A program made the translations under genes and the position numbers. A stretch of 64,000 nt of DNA from Martinezella lusitana (lineage in GTDB: Bacteria; Pseudomonadota; Alphaproteobacteria; Rhizobiales; Rhizobiaceae), in contig NZ_WUEY01000009.1 of NCBI RefSeq assembly GCF_010668395.1, forward strand, positions 1 through 64,000, written 5' to 3'. The notes below the pieces were generated by a model. It searched no databases. It saw only the letters and a list, made by a program, of their open reading frames with translations, and was not told the DNA's origin. Positions 8,958 to 18,551 of the stretch are shown in pieces. Position 1 is the first letter of the stretch, and each line of letters begins with the position of its first letter.

Positions 8958-9937
8958 TGAACATGGATGCGACTACAGCGACACCGTTGTTGGATATTGA
9001 AGGCCTGAGTGTCCGTTTCGCCAAGGGGCGGGTGCTTGCCAACGACAATATCAGCCTGACCGTCCTGCCGGGCGAAACCCTCGGCATCGTCGGGGAGTCC
9101 GGCAGTGGCAAATCGGTATTGTGCCGTGCCGTGCTCCGGCTTCTCGGTGCGAACGTGACGGCCCGCCGTCTCGCCTTTCAGGGACAGGACCTCCTCTCCC
9201 TGTCGGAGCGCGAGATGAGGCGATTGCGTGGCTCGGGGATCTCGATGATCTTCCAAAGCCCGATGAGCAGTCTCGATCCGGTATGGTCGATCGGCGATCA
9301 GATCATGGAAACCCTGCGTCTGCACCGGCGCCTGAATGGGCCGGCCGCCCGCAAGGAGGCGATCGCATTGCTTGAGAAAGTCGGCATTCCGTCGGCGGCG
9401 CGGCGCGTGGACGAATATGCCCATCAATGGTCCGGCGGCATGCTCCAGCGCGCCGTCATTGCGCTTGCGCTCGCGGGCAAGCCGAAGCTGATGCTTGCCG
9501 ATGAGCCGACCACTGCCCTCGACGTCACGATCCAGGACCAGATCCTTTCTCTTCTGCTGAGTCTGCAGGCCGAGACGGGAATGGCACTTGTCCTTGTATC
9601 TCACGACATGGGCGTGATTGCCGAGACATGTGATCGGGTCGCCGTGATGTATGCCGGCCGCATCGTCGAGACGGCGCCTGTGAGGCAGATCTTCGACGAG
9701 CCGGCGCATCCCTATACCCAGGGCCTCCTCAATTCCATGGTGCATGTCGAAGGGCCTATCCAGCGTCTCACGCCAATTCCTGGACAGCCGCCGGATCTGA
9801 CCATGCTGGGGCAGGGCTGCGCATTTGCGCCGCGATGCGCCCGGGCCACGAATGATTGCGTGGAGAAGGTCGTGCCGCTTGCCAGTATCGGTCCAGATCG
9901 CAAAACCGCCTGCATTCATCGGGGAGCAACGCACTAA
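8954..9937 (+). CDS. Peptide ABC transporter ATP-binding protein (DppD-like)
   Basis: This 327-residue cytoplasmic ATPase has a Walker A motif (GESGSGKS), an ABC signature in a slightly unusual form (WSGGMLQRAVIA), a Walker B (LMLADEPTTALD) and the C-terminal oligopeptide/dipeptide transporter extension with four cysteines (C292-type cluster GCAFAPRCARATNDC and the final CIH) that may bind an iron-sulfur cluster. Its start overlaps the DppC stop and its stop overlaps the next start (TAATG). Confidence 0.92.
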   Translation: MMNMDATTATPLLDIEGLSVRFAKGRVLANDNISLTVLPGETLGIVGESGSGKSVLCRAVLRLLGANVTARRLAFQGQDLLSLSEREMRRLRGSGISMIFQSPMSSLDPVWSIGDQIMETLRLHRRLNGPAARKEAIALLEKVGIPSAARRVDEYAHQWSGGMLQRAVIALALAGKPKLMLADEPTTALDVTIQDQILSLLLSLQAETGMALVLVSHDMGVIAETCDRVAVMYAGRIVETAPVRQIFDEPAHPYTQGLLNSMVHVEGPIQRLTPIPGQPPDLTMLGQGCAFAPRCARATNDCVEKVVPLASIGPDRKTACIHRGATH

Positions 9938-11007
9938 TGGTGGCTGCAGATCGGAATAGGGTGGCGACCGTCGCGGACGGTTTGAAGGATGCCGAAGACA
10001 TGCACGACGTCGCAACGAAACCCGCAAAGACCGTCGCGCGGCTTGCTGTGGATCGGCTTTCCGTCGAGTTTCGCGGAAATCACACGATCGCCTCCATGCT
10101 GAGGGGCGAACAGCCGGGCAAGGTCCGTGCCGTCGATAAGGTGAGCTTTGAAATCGCCCCGGGCGAGACGCTTGGGCTGGTGGGTGAAAGCGGCAGCGGC
10201 AAGACGACGGTCGGCCGAACCTTGCTCGGTCTCAATAAACCGTTCGACGGCAGGATGCTGCTCGACGGCGACGATCTGGCAACCCTGACGGACCAGCAGA
10301 AAAAGCAGTTGCCGCGCAAGATCCAGATGGTTTTCCAGGATCCTTACGGATCTCTCAATCCGAGGCGCACCGTTCGCCAGACGCTCGCCGAAGTCTTGTC
10401 TTTTCACGCGATAGTCCCACCCGAGGACGTACAGGAAGAAGTGTCCCGGCTCATGTCGCTCGTGGGGCTGTCGCCAACCCTTGCCGAGCGTCGTCCGCGC
10501 GGCCTCTCCGGAGGCCAGCGGCAGCGCGTCGGCCTGGCACGGGCACTTGCGGTCCGGCCTTCGGTTCTCGTTCTCGATGAACCCGTGGCTGCCCTTGATG
10601 TCTCGATCCAGGCTCAGGTTCTCAATCTTCTCGAGGACTTGCGCGGCCAGCTCGGCCTCACCATGCTGTTCATTGCGCATGAGCTCGGCGTGGTTAGGCA
10701 TATCTCGGACCGGGTCGCCGTCATGTACCTTGGGCATGTGATGGAAATCGGCACGACCGAAGAGATATTCTCATCAGCGAAGCACCCGTACACGGTCAGC
10801 TTGCTGAAAGCGATGCCGCGCCTCGTCCCCGAGAAGCGTAATAGGCCGCCGGTCCTGCAAGGCGAAGTGCCGAGCCCGTTTGCCATTCCGACCGGATGTC
10901 GTTTCCGCACCCGGTGTCCGGCCGCCCAGGCCATATGCGAAACAGAACCGCCGATGGCGGCGCTTAGCGATACCCATTCCGCGTCGTGTCACTTCGCGAC
11001 GCGTTAG
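9937..11007 (+). CDS. Peptide ABC transporter ATP-binding protein (DppF-like)
   Basis: This is the second ATPase of the importer, 356 residues from the ATG that overlaps the previous stop. A start further upstream would run deep into the preceding gene and is rejected. It has Walker A GESGSGKT, signature LSGGQRQRVGLA, Walker B VLVLDEPVAALD and the C-terminal oligopeptide extension with the cysteine group CRFRTRCPAAQAIC. The first 30 or so residues before the ATPase fold are longer than in many DppF proteins. Confidence 0.9.
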   Translation: MVAADRNRVATVADGLKDAEDMHDVATKPAKTVARLAVDRLSVEFRGNHTIASMLRGEQPGKVRAVDKVSFEIAPGETLGLVGESGSGKTTVGRTLLGLNKPFDGRMLLDGDDLATLTDQQKKQLPRKIQMVFQDPYGSLNPRRTVRQTLAEVLSFHAIVPPEDVQEEVSRLMSLVGLSPTLAERRPRGLSGGQRQRVGLARALAVRPSVLVLDEPVAALDVSIQAQVLNLLEDLRGQLGLTMLFIAHELGVVRHISDRVAVMYLGHVMEIGTTEEIFSSAKHPYTVSLLKAMPRLVPEKRNRPPVLQGEVPSPFAIPTGCRFRTRCPAAQAICETEPPMAALSDTHSASCHFATR

Positions 11008-11061
11008 ACGCGCTTCGCAACGAGAAAACCGATTGTAACCAGTCATTTTTGAGGTCGCTTC

Positions 11062-12621
11062 ATGTTCAACACCGGAAATGCCGTTCTGGACGAAGTCCTA
11101 CGCTCCATCCCCTCCGAGTATCGCGGTCCCGGTGGCGCCTTCGCTGTCCTTAGGAACGGCGAGGTTCTTGCGCGCCACGCCTGGGGCTATGCCGATCTGG
11201 AACGACATATTCCGATGACCGTTGAAACGCTGATGCCGATGTGCTCCATCAGCAAGGAGTTCACCTGCGCCGCTCTGCTGGAGGTGCTGGGTGATCCTTC
11301 CGTGCTGGATGAGGCAGTTCGGCGCTATCTGCACCTGCTCGATGGCGCAGTGCCCCGCGCCGCCGACCTCTGCAACAACCAGTCCGGTCTTCGTGACTAT
11401 TGGGCGCTGACGGTTTTGTCCGGTGCCTCGCCACAAGGCGAATGCCGGGCGGGGGACGGCAAGCGGCTCCTCTCCCAGGCCCGCACAACGCATTTCGATC
11501 CCGGCTCTCAATATTCCTATTCCAATGGAAACTTCCGCATCCTGTCGGACCTCATAGCGGACCATACCGGGCGGCCGCTCGGCGAGTGGGTCAAGGAGCG
11601 CATTTTCGCACCCGCGCAAATGAAGACCGCACAATGGTGCGAGGAATCGAGCGAATTCCCGGGAGATGCCGTGGGCTATGAGGGCAGCATGGCGACCGGC
11701 CATTTCCCGGCGGTCAATAAAATACACCTGTCGGGCGATTCCGGCGTCAATGCCTCGTTGGAAGATATGATCGCCTGGGAGCGTTTCGTGGACGCGACAC
11801 GCGACGACGAAAACAGCATCTACGGCCGCATCTCAAGAGCGACGACGTTTTCCGACGGCAAACCCGCATGCTACAGCTTTGGTCTGCGGCACATGAACTT
11901 TCATGGCGTTGCGATGACCGGCCATGGTGGTGCGTTGCGTGGATGGCGCCTGCAGCGGCGATACGCTCCGTCCGAACGTCTTTCTGTCGTCGTCATGTTC
12001 AACCACGAGGTTTTCGCACCCGAAGCCGCCGACAAGATCACTGCAGCGGCGCTCGGCATCAAGCCGTCGCAGCCGAAGCAGACCGCGATCGATCCGTTAT
12101 GGCTCGGCAACTATCTGGATGACGAGACCAAGCTGTCTCTGACGGTGAGCATGGCAGGCCCGGGTAAGCTCAAGGCGCGTTTCGCGACAGCGCCCGATAT
12201 CATGGAACTGGACGACGAAGATACCGCACGCTCGCGGCTGATGACCCTGACGCGAACGGGCGAGGGCATTCGGCTGGAACGTCCTGACGAAAACCTTGTC
12301 GCCACGATGCGAAAGGTCGGCGGGGAAGCAAAAAGGGATATCGAAGGACGATATTATTCGGCCGAACTCGACGCCGAACTGGTCTGCGAAGATGCCGCAG
12401 GCGAAATGTACGTCGCCTTCGAAGGCTTCCTCGGCAAGGGAGCGATGCAGCCGATTTACGCGATCGGTCCCGATGTCTGGATCATGCCAAACGAGCGCGC
12501 CATGGACTCTGCTGCTCCAGGCGACTGGACCGTCGTCTTCGGTCGAGGCGGTGATGGTGGCATCGAGAGATTGACGATCGGCTGCTGGCTTGCTCGGAAG
12601 GTGATTTTCGAGAAGCGTTGA
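11062..12621 (+). CDS. dap: D-aminopeptidase (DAP, serine hydrolase family S12)
   Basis: This 519-residue protein matches the length and layout of the Ochrobactrum D-aminopeptidase (EC 3.4.11.19), which releases N-terminal D-residues from peptides. The penicillin-binding-type active site is complete: S62-x-x-K65 (CSISKEF), Y153-S-N155 (YSYSNGNFRI) and H288-G-G (MTGHGGALRGW). Two C-terminal beta-barrel domains follow the catalytic domain, including RMKARF-like and FEGFLGK segments known from DAP. No signal peptide is seen, so it acts in the cytoplasm on imported peptides. It lies 54 bases after the importer ATPase and looks like the last gene of that operon. Confidence 0.9.
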   Translation: MFNTGNAVLDEVLRSIPSEYRGPGGAFAVLRNGEVLARHAWGYADLERHIPMTVETLMPMCSISKEFTCAALLEVLGDPSVLDEAVRRYLHLLDGAVPRAADLCNNQSGLRDYWALTVLSGASPQGECRAGDGKRLLSQARTTHFDPGSQYSYSNGNFRILSDLIADHTGRPLGEWVKERIFAPAQMKTAQWCEESSEFPGDAVGYEGSMATGHFPAVNKIHLSGDSGVNASLEDMIAWERFVDATRDDENSIYGRISRATTFSDGKPACYSFGLRHMNFHGVAMTGHGGALRGWRLQRRYAPSERLSVVVMFNHEVFAPEAADKITAAALGIKPSQPKQTAIDPLWLGNYLDDETKLSLTVSMAGPGKLKARFATAPDIMELDDEDTARSRLMTLTRTGEGIRLERPDENLVATMRKVGGEAKRDIEGRYYSAELDAELVCEDAAGEMYVAFEGFLGKGAMQPIYAIGPDVWIMPNERAMDSAAPGDWTVVFGRGGDGGIERLTIGCWLARKVIFEKR

Positions 12622-13017
12622 AAACGGATAGTCATATGATTGGCGCCAGTTCTCGGTTGGTTTGACTTAAACTCCGATCGACCACTCGCTGGGGTTGGTG
12701 CCGCGTGGCCTCTCTGTGTGATCTGACCCTCACTCCGATCAATTTGACCCGTATGTTTCCCCGGGCCTGTCGACCATCCGGGAATACCCTGGGGCGAGGC
12801 CTTGCCTCGAAGGGTTCAAACGCCTGCTTCAAACGACTTTGGCAATAGGTTGTAAACAGCTGCCTAGAATTTGAAAAGTCGCCCTTGAAAAACATGATAA
12901 AAAGAGTCAGGTATTTATTGCGTGCTCCCGCTTCACGCCCCTTGGGACTCATAAGGATCAGCCTGAGCCGCCATCTGATGGCGAGATTTCCGGCGGGTCG
13001 ACAACAGAGGATTTTTA
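12622..13017. other. Gene-free leader of porin gene
   Basis: Nearly 400 bases without a convincing gene separate the D-aminopeptidase from the porin. An AT-rich patch (about 12866-12920) probably holds the porin promoter, but no -35/-10 pair is clear enough to place. A leftward open frame across it looks non-coding. Confidence 0.4.
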
Positions 13018-14118
13018 ATGAACATCAAGAGCCTTTTTCTCGGCTCCGCCGCAGCGCTGGCAGTCGTCTCTGGCGCTCATGCGGCTGACGCCATCGTCTC
13101 CGCAGAACCGGAGCCGCTCGAATATGTGCGCATTTGCGATGCGTATGGAACCGGCTATTTCTACATTCCCGGCACCGAAACCTGCTTGCAGATCGGCGGC
13201 ATGGTCCGCACAGAAGGTCAGTGGTATGACGCCTATACCGCCAGGAGCAAGGTCGGCACGAAATGGTACAACCGTACCGAACTGAATGTGAATACGGCAA
13301 CCGACACGGAATATGGCCCGCTGAAGACGCAGACGGTGTTTCGATGGGAATGGAACGACGGCGGCGACACCGAAGCCAAGCTGCTCTGGGCTAATATCAC
13401 CTTGGGCGGCTTCCTCGTCGGCAAGCAGGATTCGCAGTATAATCTCTATGCAGGCTATGCCGGCGATGTCGTCAACGATGACGCGATCTACGACGGTCCG
13501 AATGAACTCAACCAGTTAACTTACACTTATGATGCCGGCAACGGCTTCACGGCGGTCGTGTCGCTGGAAGATTCCAACTCGTCCGATGACGAGGACAGCT
13601 ACGGCGGTGCGTGGCGCACCTCGAAGGCCAATCACTACGCACCCAACGTTGTCGCCGGTTTCGGTTACACGACCGGCACGATTGGCTTCAAGATCGTCGG
13701 CGGTTATGACTCCATTGTCGAGGAAGGCGCCATCAAGGCGCGCATCGACGCCAAATTCGGCGGCGTGGAAGCCTTCCTGATGGGCGGCTGGAACACCAAT
13801 GGCGACAAGCTCAACCAGTATGCCGGTTCGAACCAGGACGAATCTGCCTGCACGACGGCCGACGGGGTTGTCCACGGTGCGAAATGCGGCTGGGGCGATT
13901 GGGCTGTCTGGGGCGGGGTCGGCGTTCCGATAAACGACAAGCTGAAGTGGAACCTGCAGCTTGCCTACACCGACTCGAAGATTTTCGAGGCAACCACGAA
14001 CGTCAAGTTCAATCCGGTCAAGGATCTGCTGATCATGCCGGAATTGACCTATATGCATTATGACTTCATCAACGACGACACGGTCGCCGGCGTGCTTCGC
14101 TTCGAACGAACTTTCTGA
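13018..14118 (+). CDS. ropA: Outer-membrane porin, RopA family (copy 1)
   Basis: This 366-residue protein begins with a signal peptide (MNIKSLFLGSAAALAVVSGAHA) and continues with the rhizobial porin start ADAIVSAEPEPLEYVRICDAY. It ends in the typical outer-membrane C-terminus LRFERTF with terminal Phe. The family forms 16-stranded trimeric channels for small solutes. It is closely related to the second porin at 62422-63525 but uses more C/G-ending, less optimised codons and has TAT/GAT where the other has TAC/GAC, so it is probably less expressed. It is followed by a strong terminator. Confidence 0.93.
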   Translation: MNIKSLFLGSAAALAVVSGAHAADAIVSAEPEPLEYVRICDAYGTGYFYIPGTETCLQIGGMVRTEGQWYDAYTARSKVGTKWYNRTELNVNTATDTEYGPLKTQTVFRWEWNDGGDTEAKLLWANITLGGFLVGKQDSQYNLYAGYAGDVVNDDAIYDGPNELNQLTYTYDAGNGFTAVVSLEDSNSSDDEDSYGGAWRTSKANHYAPNVVAGFGYTTGTIGFKIVGGYDSIVEEGAIKARIDAKFGGVEAFLMGGWNTNGDKLNQYAGSNQDESACTTADGVVHGAKCGWGDWAVWGGVGVPINDKLKWNLQLAYTDSKIFEATTNVKFNPVKDLLIMPELTYMHYDFINDDTVAGVLRFERTF

Positions 14119-14130
14119 GCTGATGGTAAG

Positions 14131-14157
14131 AGCCGGAGGCCGAGGCCTCCGGCTTTA
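14131..14157 (+). terminator. Rho-independent terminator after porin 1
   Basis: A stem GCCGGAGGCC / GGCCTCCGGC with a two-base loop is followed by TTT. It starts 13 bases after the porin stop. Confidence 0.85.
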
Positions 14158-14203
14158 TGACGGCAAGTGAATTCCGCTGATGATAGTGTGCAACTCGCAG
14201 CCG

Positions 14204-15448
14204 CTACGTGAACATCTCCTGAGCAATATATGAGCCTTTGCGAGGCGCCGGAGGAACGAAAAAGATTCCCGAGCCGATATGGGATATGTATTCGTTGAGG
14301 GCGTCCGAAGCGCCAAGCTTCTCCTGGATCGTCTCGAAATGGGCAGGATCGTTCTGGTAGGAGATGAAGAGCAGGCCGGCATCGAGCAGGCCGATTTCGT
14401 TGATGCCGTCGGTGTAGTTGTAGGAGCGGCGCAGTATCCTGAGCCCGTTGTTGTTTTCATGCGCGGCAAGCCGGATATGCGCGGTCGCGGGGATCACGAG
14501 GTTTCCGCCCGGATCCTGTTTCCGGAAGTCCGGCGTATCAAATTCTTCGGCGCCGGTCAGCGGTGCACCGGAAACCTTGAAACGGCCGAACACATTGTTC
14601 TGATCTCCGATCCGGTCGGTATCCCAGTTCTCGATGTGCATCTTGATCTTCCGCACAACCTGATAGGTGCCGTTCCGCTGCCACGACGGTCCTCCCTCCT
14701 TGAGCCAGATGAATTTTTCAAAATCGGCCTCTTCAATGATATTGCGCGTGCCGTCCTTGAATCCCAGAAGGTTGCGCGGGGTCGTTTGTCCCTTGCCGGC
14801 AGAAGCACGACCGAAGCCCATGACCGTCCAGCGCGTTGCCGCCGCACCCGTGTCCTTAGCAATGCGGGCAAGGTCGCGGACGGCATGGTAGGCAACCTGA
14901 GGATCGTCGGCACAGGCCTGGACCGATAGATCGCCGCCAGTAAGCTCCGGTTTCAGATCGTCGCTGGGAAGTTGCCGCAGATTGCGCAGCAAGGGAGGCT
15001 TCTGGTCGGCTAGGCCATAGGTATCCGTGAAGACCTTCGGGCCGAGCCCGACGGTCACAGTCAGGGAGGCCGGACCGAGGTCCAAGGCCTCACCGGTATC
15101 GAAGCCTGTGGCGTTGGGCCGTGACGGCTCCACTTGGCCGATGGTTCCGCCCTGCATCAACTGGGCGATGGCCCCGGACCAGCGCGCCAGCAGAACCTGG
15201 AGATCCCTGCGCAGTGGCGAGGTCAGGTCGAAGGTCATGTAGAAGATGTGGCGCTGGGGTGGCGTGCGAATGCCAGCTTGTCCGACCTCGCCATAAAAGT
15301 CATATCGCCGGTTCAAGTCGAGCATGTCGCCCGCATCCGTGGCCGCCGTGGCTGAGGCGGTAGCCGATACGGCTGTGCCGATGGTGCTCGCGGCCGCTCC
15401 CAGGAGCAGGCCGCGGCGCGATAAGCGATTATTGTTACCAGACCCCAT
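14204..15448 (-). CDS. efeB: EfeB: Dyp-type heme peroxidase / deferrochelatase
   Basis: This 414-residue exported protein has a twin-arginine signal (LSRRGLLLGAAAS) and the dye-decolorizing peroxidase signature GFKDGT at residues 229-234. EfeB proteins oxidise ferrous iron or free iron from heme in the periplasm and supply the EfeO/EfeU permease. It is the last gene of the leftward efeUOB operon, and its start touches the efeO stop at base 15448. Confidence 0.92.
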   Translation of the reverse strand: MGSGNNNRLSRRGLLLGAAASTIGTAVSATASATAATDAGDMLDLNRRYDFYGEVGQAGIRTPPQRHIFYMTFDLTSPLRRDLQVLLARWSGAIAQLMQGGTIGQVEPSRPNATGFDTGEALDLGPASLTVTVGLGPKVFTDTYGLADQKPPLLRNLRQLPSDDLKPELTGGDLSVQACADDPQVAYHAVRDLARIAKDTGAAATRWTVMGFGRASAGKGQTTPRNLLGFKDGTRNIIEEADFEKFIWLKEGGPSWQRNGTYQVVRKIKMHIENWDTDRIGDQNNVFGRFKVSGAPLTGAEEFDTPDFRKQDPGGNLVIPATAHIRLAAHENNNGLRILRRSYNYTDGINEIGLLDAGLLFISYQNDPAHFETIQEKLGASDALNEYISHIGSGIFFVPPAPRKGSYIAQEMFT

Positions 15449-16668
15449 CAGTGCGCGGTTGCCACTTTTTCGGCAATTTTTGATAGTGGCTCCTGGAGTG
15501 CCTGGATGCTCTTGCTGAGTTTCGCGGCGTCAGACGCCTTCAGTTCGGCGGTATAGATCTTGTAGCCTCCAGAGACGCTTGGGTCGCGGTAATCCTTGAG
15601 CAGCGACAGGACGTTGGCAAACTGGGCGTTTACCTGTTTGGTGAGATCGGTATCGATCTTCTCCATACCAGGCTCTAGGAAGGCGAAAGCCTGCTGCGCC
15701 CCCTCGACATTGCCGGCGAAATCCACGAGGTCGTAGTGGCTGAAGGCTTCTTCTTCACCCGAAACCTTGTTGCTCTGCACCTCTTCGAGCAGGTCGGCCG
15801 CGCCATTGGCGAGATCCTCAGGCTTATACTCAAGGGTCTTTACCAGCTCGGCGAGCTTTTTGACGTTCTGCTGCAGTTCGCCAGCCAGCGTCTTGGTCTC
15901 GTCGGTGATTTGGCCCTTTTCAAAAAGGTCGCGCTCGATGGCGTGGAAGCCGTGCCAGCCAACCTTGTCGTCCAGGTTGGAGGCGCGCATGTCGATCAGG
16001 TAGTCGAGGTTGCCGGCATCGTCGGTTGCCTTGAAGCCAGGCAGCACGAAGCCGTCGACATCGGATTCGATGCGTTCATAGAAGGGTCGGGCCAACGGAT
16101 AGTCGGCCTTGGCCTTGGCAAGGTCTCCGGCGTCGATATCCGTTTTCAGTTTATCGACTGCGGTCACCATGGCGTCAACGACGCCGGTTACGTAGCTTGC
16201 GTAGCCCTTGGTGCTGTCGGCCAGAATATCAGCTGTACTGCCCGCAGGCTGGGGAGCCGCCGCGCCGGTGACTTTGAACTCCACCATTTCCTGCTTCGCG
16301 CCGGGGCAATAGACCTGATAGGTGCCGCCGCCGAGGGTTACTGTGAAACTGACGGTCGGTAGTCCGGGCGCCAGGTTCTCCTTCTCGCCGAGGATGCGGT
16401 TGTTGCTCTGAAGTTCGATTTCTGTGATCGCCGTGGCGGTCTTATTGGTCACGGCGAAGGTGATCGGGCCGGCGTTGGCCGTGGCGTGGTCGAGGCTGCA
16501 GGTGCCGCCGTCGTCACCCGTCAGCGTGATTGCGACCTGCGCGGCGCCGTTCGTTACCGGTGCAGTGTCGTCTGCTGCGGCACTCGAATAGACGCCGGAA
16601 GCGAGCGCCAGAAGTGCCGTCAATCCGCTTGTCGTCATCAGGGTCCGTCTCGAGTTAATGCGCGGCAT
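15448..16668 (-). CDS. efeO: EfeO: periplasmic iron-binding protein (cupredoxin plus imelysin M75)
   Basis: This 406-residue protein has a signal peptide, then a cupredoxin-like domain (about residues 40-130, with TCSLDH-type and YCPGAKQEM segments), then an imelysin/M75 domain with the HxxE motif in GWHGFHAIERDLFE. EfeO collects iron in the periplasm and hands it to EfeU. It overlaps the efeU stop by 14 bases, which supports one transcript. Confidence 0.93.
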   Translation of the reverse strand: MPRINSRRTLMTTSGLTALLALASGVYSSAAADDTAPVTNGAAQVAITLTGDDGGTCSLDHATANAGPITFAVTNKTATAITEIELQSNNRILGEKENLAPGLPTVSFTVTLGGGTYQVYCPGAKQEMVEFKVTGAAAPQPAGSTADILADSTKGYASYVTGVVDAMVTAVDKLKTDIDAGDLAKAKADYPLARPFYERIESDVDGFVLPGFKATDDAGNLDYLIDMRASNLDDKVGWHGFHAIERDLFEKGQITDETKTLAGELQQNVKKLAELVKTLEYKPEDLANGAADLLEEVQSNKVSGEEEAFSHYDLVDFAGNVEGAQQAFAFLEPGMEKIDTDLTKQVNAQFANVLSLLKDYRDPSVSGGYKIYTAELKASDAAKLSKSIQALQEPLSKIAEKVATAH

Positions 16669-18298
16669 GTGTTGCTCCTTTTACGGTAGATTTGCCGGCG
16701 CCATGGCCGGGATTTGAATTGGGACAGTCGGGCGCCTCAGCCCGGCGGCGCAGCCGGACGATGGTGCGGCCAGCGAAAGCAGCCAGTACGATAGCGGCGA
16801 CGGCAAGAGCGAGCGGCAGTTGTACGGCCCAGAAGGCACGCTCCGCCTTGGCCGCAGTCAAGGCGCCGAGTGCAGCAGCGACCTTATCGCGATAGGACGC
16901 CGAAACCTGCCAGTCGCCGGCAGCAATATCGTCGTCGGTATCGCGAACCGCCAGAGTGCGCGATGTCTGGAGACCGCCACCGGAAAGGGTGACAACGGTC
17001 GTGCCGCTCTGGGTGGCGTCGAGCAGCACACCGTTCGTCACCCACACCTTGACCGAACGATGAACCGACCAGCCAGCCATGAAGGGACCGGGATGCCGCG
17101 CCGGACTGAAACCGACCGGTATACGTCCGCCGGACAGCGCGACGAGCTGATCGAGTGTCAAGCTGGATGGTGCATGCGGCGGCGGGCTCGCATCGGTGAT
17201 CGTCCAGGCAGACGTCTGTGTGCCGTCATGCAGTTCGTGCCGCGCGTCCTCTGACGGAAGTGATAAGTTGAGATCCGCCGATCCACTAGCAGCGACCTTC
17301 AATACGGGCGCCGAACCGCCCTGTCCATTCTCCAGCCGTACCGTCCCGATCGGTTGAGCGGATGTGCTCGAAACGATCGGCGCCTCGACGGGGAGCTGCG
17401 CATGCGGAGTGGGATAAAGCGTGGCGAGACCGAGGGCCAGCGTGGCGAGCGCTGCTGCCCCCACAAGCCGCAATCTTGCTGTCATGCGCGCCTCGATGCG
17501 CATGGATGCGGGCCAATAGATGAACAGGGCGACAGGAACAAGATATGCAAGCCAGCCGAGGACTTCGATCAGCCGCGGGTCAGCGGGGATGCCGAGTACA
17601 CCCGTGACGAGGGCCGAGCGGACGGTGCCTGGCGCAACGAGCCAGGCAAGGTTGACCGTTGGCTGCTGGCCGGCGTTCAGCCAACCCGCCTCGTGTGCTG
17701 CGCGCAATGCGCTGATCACCAGTCCTGCGGCAACAAGGACGAGGAAGGCACCCGTGAAGCGGAAGAACCGCGACAGATTGATCCTGATCCCACCGATATA
17801 GATGCCCCAGCCGATGACAACCGCCAGAGCGAGGCCGATGATTGCACCTGCGGCGGCCAATACCGCCGACTGCGCGGCCGAAAATGTCGCGAGCAGGAAC
17901 ACGCTGGTCTCGAAGCCCTCCCGCAGAACGGCGAGAAAGGCCATGCCGACCAGCGCATAGGCGCCGCCCTGGCTTAGCGCTTCGTTAGCCTCTGCTTCGA
18001 GATCGTGCTTGAGACCGCGAGCATGGCTGTTCATCCATGCGATCATGCCGGTCACGAAGAAGACGGCAATGGCTCCGATAACGCACTCCATGCCCTCCTG
18101 ACTGGCCTGCGGCAGCGCCTGTTCGACCAGTTCGAGGCCGATGCCGACAGCGACCGACAGCAGCACGGCAAGAGCCACGCCTAACCACATGGCCGAAAGC
18201 GATTTGCCGTTTTTCCGCAGGAAGGCCGCGATGATGCCGACGATCAGCGATGCTTCCAGCCCTTCCCGAAGGCCAATGATGAGCGTCGCTAGCATCAA
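16655..18298 (-). CDS. efeU: EfeU: FTR1-family ferrous iron permease with long C-terminal extension
   Basis: This 547-residue membrane protein carries the two REGxE iron motifs, REGLEASLI near the N-terminus and REGFETSVF around residue 126. The permease core of about seven helices ends near residue 285. The remaining 250 residues form a large soluble part and one last membrane helix before a basic tail. Plain EfeU proteins are about 270-280 residues, so this is an extended form. It is the first gene of efeUOB. An iron-responsive promoter is expected upstream. Confidence 0.9.
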   Translation of the reverse strand: MMLATLIIGLREGLEASLIVGIIAAFLRKNGKSLSAMWLGVALAVLLSVAVGIGLELVEQALPQASQEGMECVIGAIAVFFVTGMIAWMNSHARGLKHDLEAEANEALSQGGAYALVGMAFLAVLREGFETSVFLLATFSAAQSAVLAAAGAIIGLALAVVIGWGIYIGGIRINLSRFFRFTGAFLVLVAAGLVISALRAAHEAGWLNAGQQPTVNLAWLVAPGTVRSALVTGVLGIPADPRLIEVLGWLAYLVPVALFIYWPASMRIEARMTARLRLVGAAALATLALGLATLYPTPHAQLPVEAPIVSSTSAQPIGTVRLENGQGGSAPVLKVAASGSADLNLSLPSEDARHELHDGTQTSAWTITDASPPPHAPSSLTLDQLVALSGGRIPVGFSPARHPGPFMAGWSVHRSVKVWVTNGVLLDATQSGTTVVTLSGGGLQTSRTLAVRDTDDDIAAGDWQVSASYRDKVAAALGALTAAKAERAFWAVQLPLALAVAAIVLAAFAGRTIVRLRRRAEAPDCPNSNPGHGAGKSTVKGATHAAH

Positions 18299-18535
18299 GA
18301 CACCGCGACCGGCTCAAGGTGATCCTTCCGGAACCCCATGAAACCGGATGAAGACGTAGAATTACTGGCATTTCCGCTTTTGCGCTGGCTTCTTGCAGCC
18401 CAATGCACAGCCTCGATATTTTTAATCTTCGCAGTCATTTGGCATCACAATCACCTGCCAACGCTTCCGGTGGCCCGTGCTCAAACCCGAATGCGGTGAT
18501 CTTAACCCGCCAGAAAAAGCCTGCAATGACAATGA

Positions 18536-18551
18536 TTTATAGTGATTCTAA
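18536..18551. promoter_or_regulatory. Weak ICE-like (Irr box) sequence upstream of efeU
   Basis: TTTATAGTGATTCTAA resembles the Irr-binding iron control element (TTTAGAA-N-TTCTAAA) in its right half, but the left half is poor. It lies about 240 bases before efeU. It is offered only as a candidate; no TGA-N9-TCA iron box was found here. Confidence 0.2.

Noticed and set aside
12632..12952. Leftward open frame in the porin leader
   Set aside because: No ribosome site, no motif and low coding character; the region is better explained as the porin promoter.
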